64,000 nucleotides of DNA from Zhongshania marina (GTDB taxonomy: Bacteria > Pseudomonadota > Gammaproteobacteria > Pseudomonadales > Spongiibacteraceae): positions 1 to 64,000 of the forward strand of contig NZ_PQGG01000002.1 of NCBI RefSeq assembly GCF_002915595.1. Reading direction: 5' to 3'. Below the pieces are notes generated by a model that ran no database searches, was not told the DNA's origin, and saw only the letters and a list, made by a program, of their open reading frames with translations. The translations under genes and the position numbers were made by a program. Within the stretch, counting starts at the first letter, position 1. Every line of letters begins with the position of its first letter. Of this stretch, positions 7,374 through 16,387 are shown piece after piece.

Positions 7374-9914
7374 GTGAAAAAATTAACTCCTATAGTCTCA
7401 GGACTGTGTGCTTTCACCGTTTCAATGAGCAGCCCAGTTTTTTCTCAGACCGAGGTTAAAAAATCAGGCTACGCCCTAGAGGAGGTGATTGTTACCGCCC
7501 AGAAAAAGGCGGAATCACTGCAAGACACTCCCATATCGCTGACCGCCTTTGGCGAAGAACGCTTAGAAATTGACGGTATAAATAGCCTCAATGATATCGG
7601 CTCAAAAGTGCCCAGCTTAACGATTGAGCCATTCCCAATTAATAATGCCACGCTGCGAATCTTTATTCGCGGTATCGGCCTTTCTGATGTACAGGTTACC
7701 CAAGACCCACCAGTCGGCATCTATGTAGATGGTGTGTATATTGCCCGCTCTACCGGCACGGCCCTCGATGTTGCAGAGCTGCAACGGATCGAGGTTCTAC
7801 GTGGACCACAGGGCACTTTGTATGGCCGCAATACTACCGGCGGCGCGATCAACCTCGTCACAAAGCGGCCGACTACCGACGCTTTCGAATTAAAACAAAA
7901 ATTCACTGTCGGTAATCGCGGTCTATTTACATCGAAAACCTCCGCCAATATTCCTTTAGCAGATACCCTTGCAGCAAAAGTAGCCTATCTCAGCACCAGA
8001 TCTGACGGCTTTATCGAAAACACTGGCCCCGGCGGCGACTTTGGTGACCGAGAGGTTGAAGGCTATCGCATCGATTTGCGCTGGGACATCAGCGATAGCA
8101 TGTCACTAGATTATGCCTACGATAATTCCGACTTCGAGTACTACAACTCCATGTACCAGTCGATTAATCCGGCGATACAAAACAAGGGGCAAGCGGAACC
8201 TATTCGCGAGTTTGCCGTAAGCGAGTCCAAACATAGCAGAAGCCGCTTTAGCAGCATGGCAACTGCCAGAAAATTTGAAGCTTCAACCACGGAAATCGAA
8301 GGTCACTCATTTATTCTGACCAAAGATTTCCAAAACGTACAATTCAAATATATCGGCGCCTTCCGTGAACTTAGAGATGCATCTTACGCAGATTTAGGGG
8401 GCGGTCTCGGCTCTGAGGAGTACCGCGTTGACTCACACGAATACTGTGGCGCGGCGGTAACCGCACAAACTGGCTCAGACTGTCTGCCCTTGGTCATACC
8501 CGTAATTTCACAAGAGCAGTATTCACATGAGTTTCAACTCAGCGGCTCACTATTCGATGACAGCCTGGACTACATCCTAGGCGCCTATTACTTTGAAGAA
8601 GAAGCCACCGAAAATAACTCGCCGCTACACCATCAATTTAGCGCGCGAATCAGTGATGGGATTATCCCCATTCCAGTGCTCGGTGAAATTCTCGGCGGCG
8701 TCCTCATCGGCGCAGGTGATGTGCATCTAGTGAATATGCTGTCACAGCGCTACGACATCAAAAACGAAGCGAAAGCAGTATTTGGTCAGTTCACCTGGAC
8801 GCCAAACCTTTTCGACAAGCGTATGCACCTAACATTTGGCGCCCGCTACTCAGAAGATTCCCGCGAGGCACTCAAAAACCAAATTGATAAAACCTATTTA
8901 GAAGTACGCAGCCTGAATATGGCAATTGATACTGAAGACCTCAGCGCCCTATCGCCGGTACTCGCAGCGGCGGGTTTCCTGCTTCCAGGTGACCGTAGTT
9001 TTGACAATGTACTCGGTAAAAAAGACTTCGATGACGCCTCATTTAGTTTCATCGGCGAATTTGATCTTACCGATGATATAAACGTCTACGGAAAATTTGT
9101 CCAAGCCTATAAGTCAGGCGGCTTTAACACTCGTGATCCACAGCGCGGCGGCACAGGCTTCGCTGCTGGCACCCCCGGCAAAGGCGACGACACAGCAGTA
9201 GAAGCGCCCGACGGCAATGTTTACGGTTTCGGCTTTGCAGATGGTTTTGACGAAGAGCGGGTAGCGTCTTTTGAAGCCGGTATTAAAAGTGAGCTAATGG
9301 ATCGCCGCCTACGTATCAACGCCAATATTTTCTACAGCGAATACACCGACATTCAGCTCAACTTTATCTTGGCAGGCACCGTCGCAGACACCAAAGTAGC
9401 TAACGCCGGCGAAGCCGAAATGCGCGGCTTTGAAACCGACATTACCTACCTTGCAAGCGAAAACCTCATGCTAATGCTGAACTATGCATTTCTTGATGCA
9501 GAAGTGACCAAGGCCGTTGATGAGTTTGGCAACGACCTAACAGACAGCTTTGGTTTTTATTCTGCGCCTAGCCAGTCTTACACCGCCTCTGCTGACTACA
9601 CGGTAGGCCAGTATGACTGGGGACAGCTAGCGGTAAACCTAAGCTATAACTTTATGGATAATCGCCGTGGTGGTATTCGCGGTGCCAACTCTAAAAATGT
9701 TTACCTCGGCGAATACGGTTTAATAAACGGCCGAGTTAGCTTTAGCGAAATTCAAGTCAGCAAATACGGCACCCTCTACTTCGGTCTATGGGGTAAGAAC
9801 CTAACTGACAAGGAGTACGAAATTACCGCGGTAGATAACCTTCCCCACAGCGACCGGACGGTGATTTGGGGCGACCCAAGAAGCTACGGCATCGACCTAA
9901 TCTATCAGTACTAA
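7374..9914 (+). CDS. TonB-dependent outer-membrane receptor
   Basis: Outer-membrane beta-barrel importer energised by TonB, 846 residues. A signal peptide (MKKLTPIVSGLCAFTVSMSS, cleaved after PVFSQ) precedes a TonB box EEVIVTAQ at about 36-43. A plug domain follows to about residue 160 with signatures FIRGIG, QDPPVGIYVDGVY and VEVLRGPQGTLYGRN-type residues (EVLRGPQGTLYGRNTTGG). The remainder is barrel, ending in a C-terminal Tyr after YGIDLIYQ, as expected for BAM recognition. The type is that of the large TonB receptor group of marine and sphingomonad-like degraders, which take up hydrophobic or oligomeric organics as well as iron chelates. Start is GTG with GGAG 8 bp upstream. No adjacent transport genes identify the ligand. 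Confidence 0.93.
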   Translation: MKKLTPIVSGLCAFTVSMSSPVFSQTEVKKSGYALEEVIVTAQKKAESLQDTPISLTAFGEERLEIDGINSLNDIGSKVPSLTIEPFPINNATLRIFIRGIGLSDVQVTQDPPVGIYVDGVYIARSTGTALDVAELQRIEVLRGPQGTLYGRNTTGGAINLVTKRPTTDAFELKQKFTVGNRGLFTSKTSANIPLADTLAAKVAYLSTRSDGFIENTGPGGDFGDREVEGYRIDLRWDISDSMSLDYAYDNSDFEYYNSMYQSINPAIQNKGQAEPIREFAVSESKHSRSRFSSMATARKFEASTTEIEGHSFILTKDFQNVQFKYIGAFRELRDASYADLGGGLGSEEYRVDSHEYCGAAVTAQTGSDCLPLVIPVISQEQYSHEFQLSGSLFDDSLDYILGAYYFEEEATENNSPLHHQFSARISDGIIPIPVLGEILGGVLIGAGDVHLVNMLSQRYDIKNEAKAVFGQFTWTPNLFDKRMHLTFGARYSEDSREALKNQIDKTYLEVRSLNMAIDTEDLSALSPVLAAAGFLLPGDRSFDNVLGKKDFDDASFSFIGEFDLTDDINVYGKFVQAYKSGGFNTRDPQRGGTGFAAGTPGKGDDTAVEAPDGNVYGFGFADGFDEERVASFEAGIKSELMDRRLRINANIFYSEYTDIQLNFILAGTVADTKVANAGEAEMRGFETDITYLASENLMLMLNYAFLDAEVTKAVDEFGNDLTDSFGFYSAPSQSYTASADYTVGQYDWGQLAVNLSYNFMDNRRGGIRGANSKNVYLGEYGLINGRVSFSEIQVSKYGTLYFGLWGKNLTDKEYEITAVDNLPHSDRTVIWGDPRSYGIDLIYQY

Positions 9915-9926
9915 TCGCAGAGCAAT

Positions 9927-9954
9927 AAAAAAGGCAGCTTCGCCTGCCTTTTTT
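9927..9954. terminator. bidirectional intrinsic terminator
   Basis: GGCAG (9933-9937) pairs with CTGCC (9944-9948) around a 6-nt loop. The stem is flanked by six A on the left and six T on the right, so it can stop both the receptor gene (+) and chrR (-), which converge here. Confidence 0.85.
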
Positions 9955-10002
9955 GTTTCCAAGCCCTTCTTATAAAAGACCACTACTACCTTTAACCTAA
10001 TA

Positions 10003-10683
10003 TTACATTCCAACAAAGGGCTGTATTAATTTAGCTAACCAGCCCTTAAAGGCTAGCGGCGCATCCATCCCCGCCAAACAAATACAATCCATATCATCAT
10101 CGGCTACCGGTTGGTGCTCAACACTGCCGTCTAAGTCCGCCACATCGCCGGCATTAAACTGACCGAGCTTATCACTGTAACCACCGCGTAAAATCAGCGT
10201 TAATTCACTGCCGCGATGACTGTGCACTGGCATCTTTTGCCCAGCAGCAATTCGCAGCAAACGCGCTTGCCCTTCGCCACAATCCAATACAATTTGCTTT
10301 AGCCCTGGCGCAATCGTTTTCTTCCACGGCAGCGCATCAAAATCCGCTTCCTTCAACATATTCCGCAATAAAGACGGCATGGTATCCTGTGCAGAATTAG
10401 CCTCTGCTGTTTTAAGCGAACCAACAGCCTCAGGCGCCGCACTCTGCGATTCCTGCAAAGCCAAGCGTTCTAACACATTTTCCCGTGCTCTATTAGACAA
10501 CGCTTTGGGAGTGAGCGCCGACATCAGCTCACCGCCCAAACTTTCACCAGCACGCACCTGCGAACGACAATGCGGGCAAAACTGTATATGGCATCCCACT
10601 ACCAAGGCCAAGGCAGCCGGCAGCGAGCCCGCCGCGTAGCTTAGCAAGGTGTCTTCATTGGGATGGTGCTCAATCCGGCTCAT
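10003..10683 (-). CDS. chrR: ChrR-type zinc anti-sigma factor
   Basis: Anti-sigma factor that holds the adjacent ECF sigma factor until an oxidative signal, singlet oxygen in Rhodobacter, releases it. 226 residues. The zinc anti-sigma domain ligands are His6, His32, Cys36 and Cys39 (HIQFCPHC), nearly the same numbering as in R. sphaeroides ChrR. A C-terminal cupin domain follows a linker, with metal ligands His154, His156, Glu160 (HSHRGSE) and His190, so it is the full two-domain form. The start ATG overlaps the stop of rpoE by 4 bp (ATGA), giving translational coupling. Confidence 0.92.
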   Translation of the reverse strand: MSRIEHHPNEDTLLSYAAGSLPAALALVVGCHIQFCPHCRSQVRAGESLGGELMSALTPKALSNRARENVLERLALQESQSAAPEAVGSLKTAEANSAQDTMPSLLRNMLKEADFDALPWKKTIAPGLKQIVLDCGEGQARLLRIAAGQKMPVHSHRGSELTLILRGGYSDKLGQFNAGDVADLDGSVEHQPVADDDMDCICLAGMDAPLAFKGWLAKLIQPFVGM

Positions 10684-11243
10684 AAGCCATTTTCTCCAAA
10701 ATACTGACGAAATGCTTTTATCGCCAGTCGTAAACTCGACTTCACACTACCGAGGGGCATTCCAGTTTCTTCGGCAATTTCACTGTGGCTTTTGCCTTCA
10801 TAATACGATTTATAAACAACCTGAGCCTGATTCACTGGCAGCGTATCTAAAACCGCCTTTAGTCGCTCACCGTCAACATTTAGACGAACATCCGCGTCAA
10901 CGGTCTCCTCTAAATTTTCATCTGACTCATACGCTATACCGCGCTGCTTACGTAATTTATCTATCCATAGATTTCTCGCCACCCGAAATAACCAGGTGCT
11001 CACTGCCGCCTTTTCGGCATTGTACAAATGCGCCTTATTCCATAATGCGAGTAAGGCCTCCTGAGCGAGGTCCTCCGCAATTGACGACGCCGCTCCCTGC
11101 CCCAATAAATAGGCATTCACACGGGGCGAAAAATGGTCAAACAACAACATAAAACTATCTTTATCGCGATTTTCTGCAACGCGGGCCATACAACCAGCCC
11201 AAAACTCGCCATTGCGTTCCTGCTCGACGGCATTATCTGCCAT
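10680..11243 (-). CDS. rpoE: ECF sigma factor of the RpoE/ChrR pair
   Basis: Sigma-70 family ECF factor, 187 residues. Region 2 is visible around DLAQEALLALW through STWLFRVARNLWIDKLRK; region 4 with its HTH is YEGKSHSEIAEETGMPLGSV, followed by KSSLRLAIKAFR. Its overlap with chrR and the type of anti-sigma factor place it in the group that controls the singlet-oxygen/peroxide response. GGGG lies 8 bp before the start. The doxX-family gene lies 23 bp upstream and is probably in the same transcript. Confidence 0.92.
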   Translation of the reverse strand: MADNAVEQERNGEFWAGCMARVAENRDKDSFMLLFDHFSPRVNAYLLGQGAASSIAEDLAQEALLALWNKAHLYNAEKAAVSTWLFRVARNLWIDKLRKQRGIAYESDENLEETVDADVRLNVDGERLKAVLDTLPVNQAQVVYKSYYEGKSHSEIAEETGMPLGSVKSSLRLAIKAFRQYFGENGL

Positions 11244-11266
11244 TGATAAACCCCTTCATTCGGACC

Positions 11267-11671
11267 CTATACGCTATCTGTCGACGTGTGGATCAACTTC
11301 TGATTATTTTCGCTGGTAGACCATAAAATAGCGGCAATCAAGACAAATTGCAGCGGAATACGTAACCATAGCAACTCTGGAGCAACTGGCCCGCCAAATA
11401 TTGGCACATCACTGACGGCCTGATAGATATTAGCCGGTAGCACGAGCAAACAATACAGTGCCGCCAACTTTCCGGTGATTGATCGCAAACTCGGTGACAA
11501 TATGCCGATTACCAGTAAAAACTCTATTATTCCGGTCGCCCAAACAATAACTTTTGGCCAAGGCAAAAAGGGTGGCACTATGCCAACAAAATCGGCAGTG
11601 ACCACAAAGTGCGCAATACCGCCGAAAAAAAATACCGCACACACCAAAACCCGAACCACAACTTTAAGCAT
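11267..11671 (-). CDS. DoxX family membrane protein
   Basis: Small integral membrane protein, 134 residues, with four hydrophobic segments (about 4-24, 45-62, 70-88, 104-122) and the DoxX-like features GGIAHFV and ATGIIEFLLVIGIL. DoxX proteins are often linked to redox stress responses. First gene of the probable operon doxX-rpoE-chrR, with GAGG six bases before the ATG. Because the sigma factor usually activates its own operon, this protein is a plausible member of the regulon. Molecular function is not established for the family at large. Confidence 0.8.
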   Translation of the reverse strand: MLKVVVRVLVCAVFFFGGIAHFVVTADFVGIVPPFLPWPKVIVWATGIIEFLLVIGILSPSLRSITGKLAALYCLLVLPANIYQAVSDVPIFGGPVAPELLWLRIPLQFVLIAAILWSTSENNQKLIHTSTDSV

Positions 11672-11861
11672 AAACGCCTCTCACCGCGCTCTGCATATCA
11701 GGCTGCGGCCTTTTTATTTAGTGACTTACCAGCCAATAGACCCGTAAACCAACGCGCTGTTACACGCAATAAGTAAGATTAGCACAGACAAGACGAATAA
11801 TTAGCATTGCTGCTACCCGCTCCCAGCTATACCATTAAGACTGAAAAATACGGAGAAAAAC

Positions 11862-12872
11862 ATGCTTTTGCCCAGTGCTAAATCAATGCCAGACCTCATC
11901 GGCAACACTCCCTTGCTTCACTTAAAGCAAGTATCCGAGCTTACCGGCTGCACCATTCTTGGTAAGGCAGAGTTTCTCAATCCCGGCGGCTCCGTAAAGG
12001 ATCGCACCGCGCTAGGCATTATTCGCGATGCCGAAAAAAAGGGTACATTAAAACCCGGCGGGACGATTGTTGAAGGCACCGCAGGGAATACAGGTATTGG
12101 CCTAACGCTAATCGCTAATGCACTGGGCTATCGCAGCGTGGTTGTCATGCCTCACAGCCAAAGCCGCGAAAAAATTGAACTACTCGATTTATACGGCGCC
12201 GATCTGCGCCTAGTTACCGCCACCAGCTACAGCGACCCCAACCACTATATTCACACCGCCCGCCGTTTAGCTGAAAGCCTTAACGAAACCGAGCCAAATG
12301 GCGCAATATGGGCTCGCCAATTTGATAATGTCGCCAATTGCGATATACACGAAACCACCACCGGCCAAGAAATTTGGGAGCAAACCGGCGGCAGTATAGA
12401 TGGCTTTATCTGTGCAGTGGGAACCGGCGGCACCCTCGCCGGAGTAAGCCGCGCACTCAAAGCACACAAACCCGACGTGACCATCGGCATTGCCGACCCT
12501 ATGGGCTCCTCGCTATACAATTACTTCACCAATGGCGAGCTACGCGGCGAAGGTCGCTCCATTGCCGAGGGAATTGGTATCAGCCTCGTCACCGACAATT
12601 TGCGCCGCGCATCCGTTGACGAAGCCTTTGAAATTAGCGATGCCGAAGCACTGCCTTATATATTCGATATTCTTCGTCATGAAGGCCTATGTTTAGGCGG
12701 CTCATCGGCCATTAATATTGCCGGTGCAGTTCGTTTGGCTCGCAAACTCGGCCCCGGCCACACCATTGTGACCATTCTATGCGATTACGGCGACCGCTAT
12801 AAAAGCAAGCTATTTAATCCGGTGTTTTTAGAAAATATGGGCTTGCCCGCCCCCGACTGGACAAGAAACTAA
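11862..12872 (+). CDS. cysteine synthase family PLP enzyme
   Basis: Fold-type II PLP enzyme of the O-acetylserine sulfhydrylase/cystathionine beta-synthase family, 336 residues, expected to make cysteine from O-acetylserine and sulfide. The PLP lysine is Lys46 in NPGGSVKDR. The substrate loop reads EGTAGNTG (71-78), with Ala where classical CysK has Ser (TSGNTG), and the phosphate-binding loop is GTGGTL. It is longer than CysK/CysM and resembles the longer cysteine synthase A-like group found near P450 or degradation genes, so the nucleophile may differ. GGAG precedes the ATG. Alone in its transcript; a hairpin follows. Confidence 0.85.
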   Translation: MLLPSAKSMPDLIGNTPLLHLKQVSELTGCTILGKAEFLNPGGSVKDRTALGIIRDAEKKGTLKPGGTIVEGTAGNTGIGLTLIANALGYRSVVVMPHSQSREKIELLDLYGADLRLVTATSYSDPNHYIHTARRLAESLNETEPNGAIWARQFDNVANCDIHETTTGQEIWEQTGGSIDGFICAVGTGGTLAGVSRALKAHKPDVTIGIADPMGSSLYNYFTNGELRGEGRSIAEGIGISLVTDNLRRASVDEAFEISDAEALPYIFDILRHEGLCLGGSSAINIAGAVRLARKLGPGHTIVTILCDYGDRYKSKLFNPVFLENMGLPAPDWTRN

Positions 12873-12892
12873 GTTTATCGCGATCCATAATC

Positions 12893-12912
12893 TGGGCTGT
12901 GATTACAGCCCA
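12893..12912 (+). terminator. hairpin after the cysteine synthase gene
   Basis: TGGGCTGT and ACAGCCCA form a perfect 8-bp stem with loop GATT. No T-run follows, so it may be a weak or factor-assisted terminator, or an mRNA 3-prime stabiliser, between the synthase and P450 genes. Confidence 0.5.
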
Positions 12913-12949
12913 TGCCGGCAACACTCCTGACTACTGAGTTTATCTAGCT

Positions 12950-14197
12950 ATGTCACAATGCCCCTTCGCCAATCTACTAAATCCAGACACCTATGCGCAG
13001 GGAATGCCCTACGAGGCACTCAAAGCCATACGCCAACAGGGGTCGGTGGTTAAAATTGACGACCCTATTACCAGCGTCCCCTATTGGGCAGTTGTCGGCC
13101 AAGCAGAACTCGATTTTGTCAGTAAAAACCCAGGCTTATTTTCCTCTGCAAAACGCACCGCGTTTCCCATGGAGTTCCCGCAGGACGAAGTTGACTTTAT
13201 TCACTGTCACACCATTATCAATATGGACCCACCCCGCCATCAGAAAGTGCGGCGAATCGTCCGCGAAGCCTTCACCCCCAAGCGGGTAAACTCCTACGAG
13301 CCGGCGTTTCGCGCCCATGCCAAACGGATTCTCGACCGTGTTGTTGATCGTGGCGAATGCGAATTCGTCGAAGAGGTCGCGGCAGAACTCCCCCTAGTCG
13401 CAATATTAGAATTGCTCGGCGTGCCAATCGAAGATCGCAAACAATTCTTTGAGTGGACTAACACCATGATGTTTGCCGACGACCCCGATATGGCGGTCAG
13501 CGTGGAAGCCGGCCAAATTGCCGCCGGTGAATGTATTAATTACGCCCTCAAACTAGCTGCCTTGCATCGCGAAACGCCCATGAACAATATCACCAGTGCG
13601 CTGCTAGACGCCGAGGTAGACGGGCAAGCTATTTCCGAAGAAGACTTTGCTTGGATGTTTATTCTTATCCTCGTTGGCGGCAATGAGTCTACCCGAACGG
13701 TTATTTCCCATGGCATGCGTTTGCTGATGGAACACCCCGAGCAACTTGAATACCTTGTTCAACACCCCGACAAAATTACCGCCGCAATTGACGAAATCCT
13801 GCGTTACAACACCGCGTTTATTCAAATGCGCCGCACCGCGACGGAAGATATTGAACTAGGCGGCCAGCAAATTGCAGCTGGTGACAAAATTATATTGCAC
13901 TACCACGCAGTGAATCATTCAGAAGCCGTATTCGGTGATGACGCCATGAGCTTTGACGTGCGCCGCAGTGAGCGCATGCCCAAATTGGGCCAGCAAATTC
14001 GCTCCTTCGGTATCGGCCAACATTTTTGTATTGGCTCCCATTTAGCGCGGCTAGAATTGCAAGTTATGTTCGAGGAGATCATTCCACGGCTGCGCAATCC
14101 GCGCCTACAAGACAATATTGCCTATACCCGCTCATACTTCGTTAACGGCATCAAAAATATGCATATTCGCTTTGATACGGCGGCCATAGCCGACTAA
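12950..14197 (+). CDS. cytochrome P450 monooxygenase (CYP125/CYP142-like class)
   Basis: Haem-thiolate monooxygenase, 415 residues. The haem ligand is Cys360 in FGIGQHFCIG, the ExxR pair is Glu282/Arg285, and the I-helix oxygen-activation segment is VGGNESTR (242-249), with Ser-Thr where GNETT is common. NMDPPRHQKVRRIV in the B-C region and the C-terminal half resemble bacterial P450s acting on sterols and long hydrophobic chains (CYP124/125/142 group); this is family resemblance only. It lacks its own redox partners here; the putidaredoxin-like pair at 41.2-42.8 kb could serve it. It sits between a cysteine synthase and a lemA gene, outside the main catabolic island. Confidence 0.88.
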   Translation: MSQCPFANLLNPDTYAQGMPYEALKAIRQQGSVVKIDDPITSVPYWAVVGQAELDFVSKNPGLFSSAKRTAFPMEFPQDEVDFIHCHTIINMDPPRHQKVRRIVREAFTPKRVNSYEPAFRAHAKRILDRVVDRGECEFVEEVAAELPLVAILELLGVPIEDRKQFFEWTNTMMFADDPDMAVSVEAGQIAAGECINYALKLAALHRETPMNNITSALLDAEVDGQAISEEDFAWMFILILVGGNESTRTVISHGMRLLMEHPEQLEYLVQHPDKITAAIDEILRYNTAFIQMRRTATEDIELGGQQIAAGDKIILHYHAVNHSEAVFGDDAMSFDVRRSERMPKLGQQIRSFGIGQHFCIGSHLARLELQVMFEEIIPRLRNPRLQDNIAYTRSYFVNGIKNMHIRFDTAAIAD

Positions 14198-14263
14198 TTC
14201 GCTTTTTACTCTGCCTCAAGGTATTTTAACGACGCCGCACAGTACACGGAAAAGGACTCTGTC

Positions 14264-14836
14264 ATGGAAATTGGATTAATTATTAGCCTCTGCCTCCTCG
14301 TCTTCGCCATTGCCTATGTCGTGATGCTTTACAACGGCCTCGTCAACCTCAAACACAATGTCGCCAAACACCTTGCCAATATTGACGTTCTGTTAAAACA
14401 GCGCCACGACGAACTGCCCAAACTTATAGAAACCTGCAAACAATATATGCGCCACGAGCAAGACACCCTCACCAAGGTAATTGCCGCAAGACAGCATGTG
14501 GCAGATGCCCAATCGACTCATGATATGAAGGCCCTAGGTGCCGCCGAAACCGGATTGCGGGCGTCAATGGGACAGCTCTTTGCGCTGGCAGAAAATTACC
14601 CAGAACTCAAAGCAGATCGCACCTTCACAACATTGCAGGAGCGCATATCTGCACTTGAAAACGCCATCGCTGACCGCCGCGAGGTCTACAACGAGGCGGT
14701 TAACAATAACAATGTCCGCATAGAGCAGTTTCCAGATGTCATTATCGCCCGCTGGTTTAAGTTCGGAGCCTTTGACTTACTGCAATTCAAAAAAGAAGAG
14801 CTTAGCGACGTTGATGTGAAATCACTGTTTAGCTAA
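14264..14836 (+). CDS. LemA family membrane protein
   Basis: 190-residue protein with one N-terminal membrane helix (about 4-23, signal-anchor) and a coiled-coil-rich LemA domain (DVLLKQRHDELPKLIETCKQ, later NNNVRIEQFPDVIIARWF). LemA proteins are membrane-anchored helical bundles facing the periplasm; the family role is still unclear. An AAGGA site precedes the ATG by 7 bases. The next gene begins at the base after its stop, so the two are certainly co-translated and probably form one membrane complex. Confidence 0.92.
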   Translation: MEIGLIISLCLLVFAIAYVVMLYNGLVNLKHNVAKHLANIDVLLKQRHDELPKLIETCKQYMRHEQDTLTKVIAARQHVADAQSTHDMKALGAAETGLRASMGQLFALAENYPELKADRTFTTLQERISALENAIADRREVYNEAVNNNNVRIEQFPDVIIARWFKFGAFDLLQFKKEELSDVDVKSLFS

Positions 14837-15709
14837 ATGGAAACCGATTATTTTGCCCTAGCGATTTGCGCCCTCATCTCCCTCGTCAGCGCGGTAGGTA
14901 GCATTAGCCGCCTGAAAACCGCGAGGGTCATTGAAGACACCCCCACCTCTAAAATTCGCTCGGCCCATCAAGGTTATGTCGAACTCGTCGGCTTTGCCAA
15001 AGCCGGCCCCGAACAATTGTTGTTAAGCGGGCTAAGTCAAACCCCCTGTCTGTGGTATCGCTACAAAATTGAACGCTATGAGTCCTCAGGCAAAAACAGC
15101 AGCTGGCGAAGTATTGAGAGTAAAACCAGTGAGCAGGCGTTTATCATTAACGACGGCAGTGGTGACTGCTATGTCATGCCCAATCGCGCCGAGGTAAGCA
15201 CGATCCGCAAACGAAGCTGGCAGGGCAACTCGCGTCACCCCAGTAAAACAAGCGGCATTAGACTATTTGGCCAACGTTATCGATATACTGAAGAATTGCT
15301 CTGCGCCGACGACCTGCTTTATGTCATTGGTCTCTTTGAAACCCGTCACCCACCCAGCCCCACCGCTGTGCGCGACGCTGAAATGACTAAAATTCTTACG
15401 GAATGGAAGCAAGATTACGATAAACTTACTGACCGCTTTGACCGCAATGGCGATGGAGAAATTGACCTGCAGGAATGGGAGCTAGTAAGAGCCGAGGCAT
15501 TACGTAAGGCAGAGCGCCAACAGCGCGCGGCGGGGCCAATTAACCCAGTACACACCATCAGCTATTCGCCCAGCCGCAGACAACCCTATATTATTGCCAG
15601 CTCAGAACCCGAGTCGCTCAGCCGCCGCTACCGATGGCAGGCCTTGGCACTCTTGCTTGTCAGCGTGATCAGCGCTTCAATATTAATTTGGATGCTAAGA
15701 TCGCACTAG
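14837..15709 (+). CDS. GIDE-domain membrane protein with an EF-hand
   Basis: 290-residue membrane protein. It has an N-terminal helix (about 5-24), then a GIDE-type domain like that of the eukaryotic mitochondrial ligase MUL1 and of bacterial partners of LemA (TPCLWYRYKIERY, FIINDGSGDCYVMP, YTEELLCADDLLYVIG). A canonical EF-hand loop follows, DRNGDGEIDLQEW at 202-214 with Asp202, Asn204, Asp206, Glu208 and Glu213 as calcium ligands, and a C-terminal membrane helix lies at about 268-286. There is no RING domain. Start abuts the lemA stop. The calcium loop between the GIDE domain and the last helix is not something I associate with this family and suggests calcium gating. Confidence 0.8.
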   Translation: METDYFALAICALISLVSAVGSISRLKTARVIEDTPTSKIRSAHQGYVELVGFAKAGPEQLLLSGLSQTPCLWYRYKIERYESSGKNSSWRSIESKTSEQAFIINDGSGDCYVMPNRAEVSTIRKRSWQGNSRHPSKTSGIRLFGQRYRYTEELLCADDLLYVIGLFETRHPPSPTAVRDAEMTKILTEWKQDYDKLTDRFDRNGDGEIDLQEWELVRAEALRKAERQQRAAGPINPVHTISYSPSRRQPYIIASSEPESLSRRYRWQALALLLVSVISASILIWMLRSH

Positions 15710-15773
15710 CGAAAAAGCAGAGCAAAAATGAATAACGACAGAATGACAAAAATAGAGAAACAGGAACAACACT

Positions 15774-16379
15774 ATGGCTAACCGCCGCAATACCAAAGAG
15801 CGCATTCTTGATATCGCCGAAGACCTCTTCGCCCAGCAAGGTTTTGGTGCCACGTCGGTAAGTGAAATTGCGGCGCTGGTCGGCATTAGCAGCCCTGGTA
15901 TCTACAAGCACTTTAGCAATAAGCTCGACATCTACGAGCAGGTCTGCCAGCGCTTGTTTGAGCCCCTAGCAGAGGCTACCCGCGGCATGGCTGCCGACGC
16001 AGATTTTGCAGAAACCCGTCAGCAAATCCATCAAGTAATGTCGCTGCTGGCGAACAAGCCCAACACCGCCAGAATTGTTCAGCATGCCACCCTCGCCAGA
16101 GATGAAACGCTGGATCTACTGAGTGACCGCTGGTATCGAAAGTTTTTTTCCACCATCAGTGACCCCGCCAGCAACCCCGACAAAGAGTGGATTAATGTGC
16201 CCACCGCAATGGCCTTCCACTGCATGATACTGGGCTACGTCACCCTAGCGCCGCTGCACAAATCCATCTTTGGTGTAGACCCGCTCTTACCGGAGCAGCT
16301 CGAAGCGCAACTGCAATTCCAGCAAGACATGGTTGATGGTTTAAGTAGCTTGGTGCAGCGTCCAATCAAGAAAAAATAG
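15774..16379 (+). CDS. TetR/AcrR family transcriptional regulator
   Basis: 201-residue one-component regulator. The HTH lies in residues 7-52 (TKERILDIAEDLFAQQGF, then VSEIAALVGISSPGIYKHFSNK). The C-terminal domain from about 80 (VMSLLANKPNTARIVQHATL) is of the TetR_C type seen in regulators of fatty-acid or hydrocarbon genes. AGGA lies 8 bases before the ATG. It follows the GIDE gene by 64 bp on the same strand, but its targets are not evident. No palindromic site was seen next to it. Confidence 0.88.
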   Translation: MANRRNTKERILDIAEDLFAQQGFGATSVSEIAALVGISSPGIYKHFSNKLDIYEQVCQRLFEPLAEATRGMAADADFAETRQQIHQVMSLLANKPNTARIVQHATLARDETLDLLSDRWYRKFFSTISDPASNPDKEWINVPTAMAFHCMILGYVTLAPLHKSIFGVDPLLPEQLEAQLQFQQDMVDGLSSLVQRPIKKK

Positions 16380-16387
16380 CGCCGCGC

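Noticed and set aside
10003-11671. Rhodobacter-type TGATCC promoter ahead of doxX
   Set aside because: No TGATC or its complement was found in the 190 bp upstream of doxX.
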